From: DASYLJ01 sp036009625
GTDB taxonomy: Bacteria > Desulfobacterota > Binatia > DP-6
Reading direction: 5' to 3'
NCBI GenBank assembly: GCA_036009625.1
Contig: DASYLJ010000101.1
Span: 1-64,000 of the forward strand
DNA length: 64,000 bases
Below are positions 61,445 to 64,000 of this stretch, one piece after another. A program made the translations under genes and the position numbers. The stretch's first letter is position 1. Each line of letters begins with the position of its first letter. The notes beneath the pieces are model-generated. The model worked only from the letters and a program-made list of their open reading frames with translations, was not told where the DNA came from and made no database searches.

Positions 61445-63106
61445 GCTCGGCGCCGTCCGCCACCGCGCGCATCGCCTCGAGCATGTCGTCGACCGGCACG
61501 AAGCCGACGAAACGGCGGCGCTCGTGACCGTCGGGGCCGAGCAGCACGTAGGTGGGCACGCCGGGTACGGTGTAGCGCTGCATCAGCGCCTCGGCCGCGG
61601 CGTCCTGCTCGGTGACGTCGGCGAGCAGCGTCGTGAAGTCGCGCGACGCGCGAACCACCTGGGGATCGCGAAACGTCGTGCGCTCCATCTCGCGGCACGG
61701 CAGGCACCAGGCGGCCTGGAAGTCGATGAGCACCGGTCGTCCGGCGGCGGTCGCGGCGGACAGCGCACCGTCGGAGTATGGCGTCCACGCGATCGGGCTC
61801 TCGGTCTCGGCGACGAGCAGCCCGCTCAGACCGAACACCACGACGGCGGCGCCCGCGGCGCCACGCGCCAGTCGCACGAACGGTGTCCCGCCCGCGCCGA
61901 AGAAGCCCAGCACGACGCCGGCGGTGGCGAGCAGCACCGCCCAGGTGATGCGTACGACGAGCGCCGGCAGCAGCGGCGTCGCGAAGTAGAGCGCCAGACC
62001 GAGGAGCAGGAAGCCGAAGAGCCACTCCATCCAGCCGAGCCACGCACCGCCGCGCGGCAATCGTCGCAGCCGTCCCGCCGCCAGCGCCAGGCCGACGTAG
62101 GGCAGACCGAGCCCGAGGCCGAGCGTGAAGAACAGCGCGATGCCGAGCGGCGCCGACTGCTGCGCGCCGACGTAGAGCAGCAGGGCGGCGACGATGGGCC
62201 CGATGCAGGGCGCACCGACGACGCCCATCGTGGCGCCCATGAAGAGCGCGCCGAGCGCGCCCTCGCCGGACTGCCCCGCCCACTGCATGAGCGCGTTCGG
62301 CATGCGTATCTGGTAGAGGCCGAAATTACTCAGCGCGAGCGCCACCATGAGCAGCGCGATGCCGCCCAGCACCACCGGTTGCTGCAGCGCCGCGCCGAAC
62401 AGCGAGCCGGTGAGCGCCGCCGCGGCGCCGAGCGCCGAGAACGTGATGCAGATGCCGAGCACGTAGACGAGCGCGTGCCACACGGCGCGCGAGGTGTCTT
62501 CGCCGGTGCGCCCGCCGAAGAACGCGACCGTGACCGACACCATCGGGTAGACGCACGGCGTGAGGTTCAGCGCGAGGCCGAGCACGCCAACCCACAGGAA
62601 CGTGACGCCCCAGCCCCAGCGCGCGACGAAGTCGGCGACCTCGTTGGCACCACCGAAGCCGGCGGCTGCGGCCTGCTCCTGGGCCACCAGCTCGATCGTC
62701 TTCGGCGGCAGGCACGTGGTGTCGTTGCAGGCCTGGAAACGCAGCGTTCCGCGCAGCGGCGACGTGGCCTTGCCTTCGAGCGCGGCGGTGAGCTTCACCG
62801 TGCCCTCGTAGAGCGACATCGGCTTGCCTTCCGAGAAGGCCAGCACGCGGTCGATGGGCTTCGGGTACGTGACGGCGGCCGCGGTGACGCCGGTGGAAGG
62901 CGTGAGCGTGAGCGTCGTCGGAATCAGGAAGTCGTCGTGCGGCTCGTGCGAGTTCACGTGCCATCCCGACGCGATGGTCAGCTCGACCACCGCTTCGGTG
63001 CCGGTGGCGCGCAGCGTGGCCGTCACCTCTTCGGCGTGGGCGAGGCACGGGAGGAGCATCGCGACGACGGTCGCCAGCAGGATGGACCGGGCCGTGGGTC
63101 TGCGTC

Positions 63107-64000
<894 letters not shown>

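Overview
This is a gene-dense, very GC-rich bacterial chromosome segment with no rRNA, insertion sequence, prophage or CRISPR array. Lipoprotein signal peptides, a Slt-type lytic transglycosylase, murein-recycling genes, MotAB and bactofilin point to a Gram-negative cell. Paired DUF507 genes, hyuAB, SCP2-thiolase/DUF35 genes and a GMC oxidase suggest a deltaproteobacterium-like lineage such as Binatota; that assignment is inference from gene content, not a phylogeny.

Layout. 1-7.1 kb: tRNA-Val, a small secreted protein, a phasin-like coiled-coil protein, then a leftward operon yggS-proC-yggT-yggU-fmdB-hyuA-hyuB. 7.1-12.7 kb: a murein turnover module (lytic transglycosylase; ldcA, a serine hydrolase and mpl on the other strand). 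12.7-15.4 kb: two DUF507 genes and groESL. 15.5-19.7 kb: ffh-rpsP-KH-rimM-trmD-SPOUT methylase-rplS. 19.7-26.1 kb, leftward: bactofilin, oppDF-type ATPases, two lipoproteins, moaB-moaD-moaE and a zinc ribbon. 26.2-33.5 kb: miaB, a DUF4345 membrane protein and a complete seven-gene Mrp antiporter. 33.7-41.7 kb: GTP-type PEP carboxykinase, a JAMM protein with a histone-H1-like tail, ketopantoate reductase, an M20 peptidase, a flippase-like membrane protein and a flavin dehydrogenase. 41.7-50.9 kb, leftward: lipid/acyl-CoA/steroid-type genes. 51-55.1 kb: motAB and mutS2. 55.1-60.5 kb: four tandem paralogous secreted Cys-rich proteins. 60.6-64 kb: hslO, dsbD and the 3' part of a ribBA-like gene that runs off the window.

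Three signals go beyond ordinary annotation. (1) Many transcription units begin with a TTGNNN box, 16-18 bases, a TANNNN box and then the start codon only 6-11 bases later. Such transcripts would be leaderless, whereas groESL, the phasin-like gene, bactofilin and the secreted paralogs keep strong Shine-Dalgarno leaders. (2) Two intergenic elements (33534-33686 and 55132-55275) share a nearly identical 71-base core clamped by 31-35 bp helical arms whose sequences differ but remain self-complementary. (3) The four-gene secreted paralog array has no function I recognise. In addition, trmD and hyuA lack a canonical start codon at the required place and look as if they start with CTG inside CTGA overlaps, parallel to the many ATGA/GTGA overlaps here.
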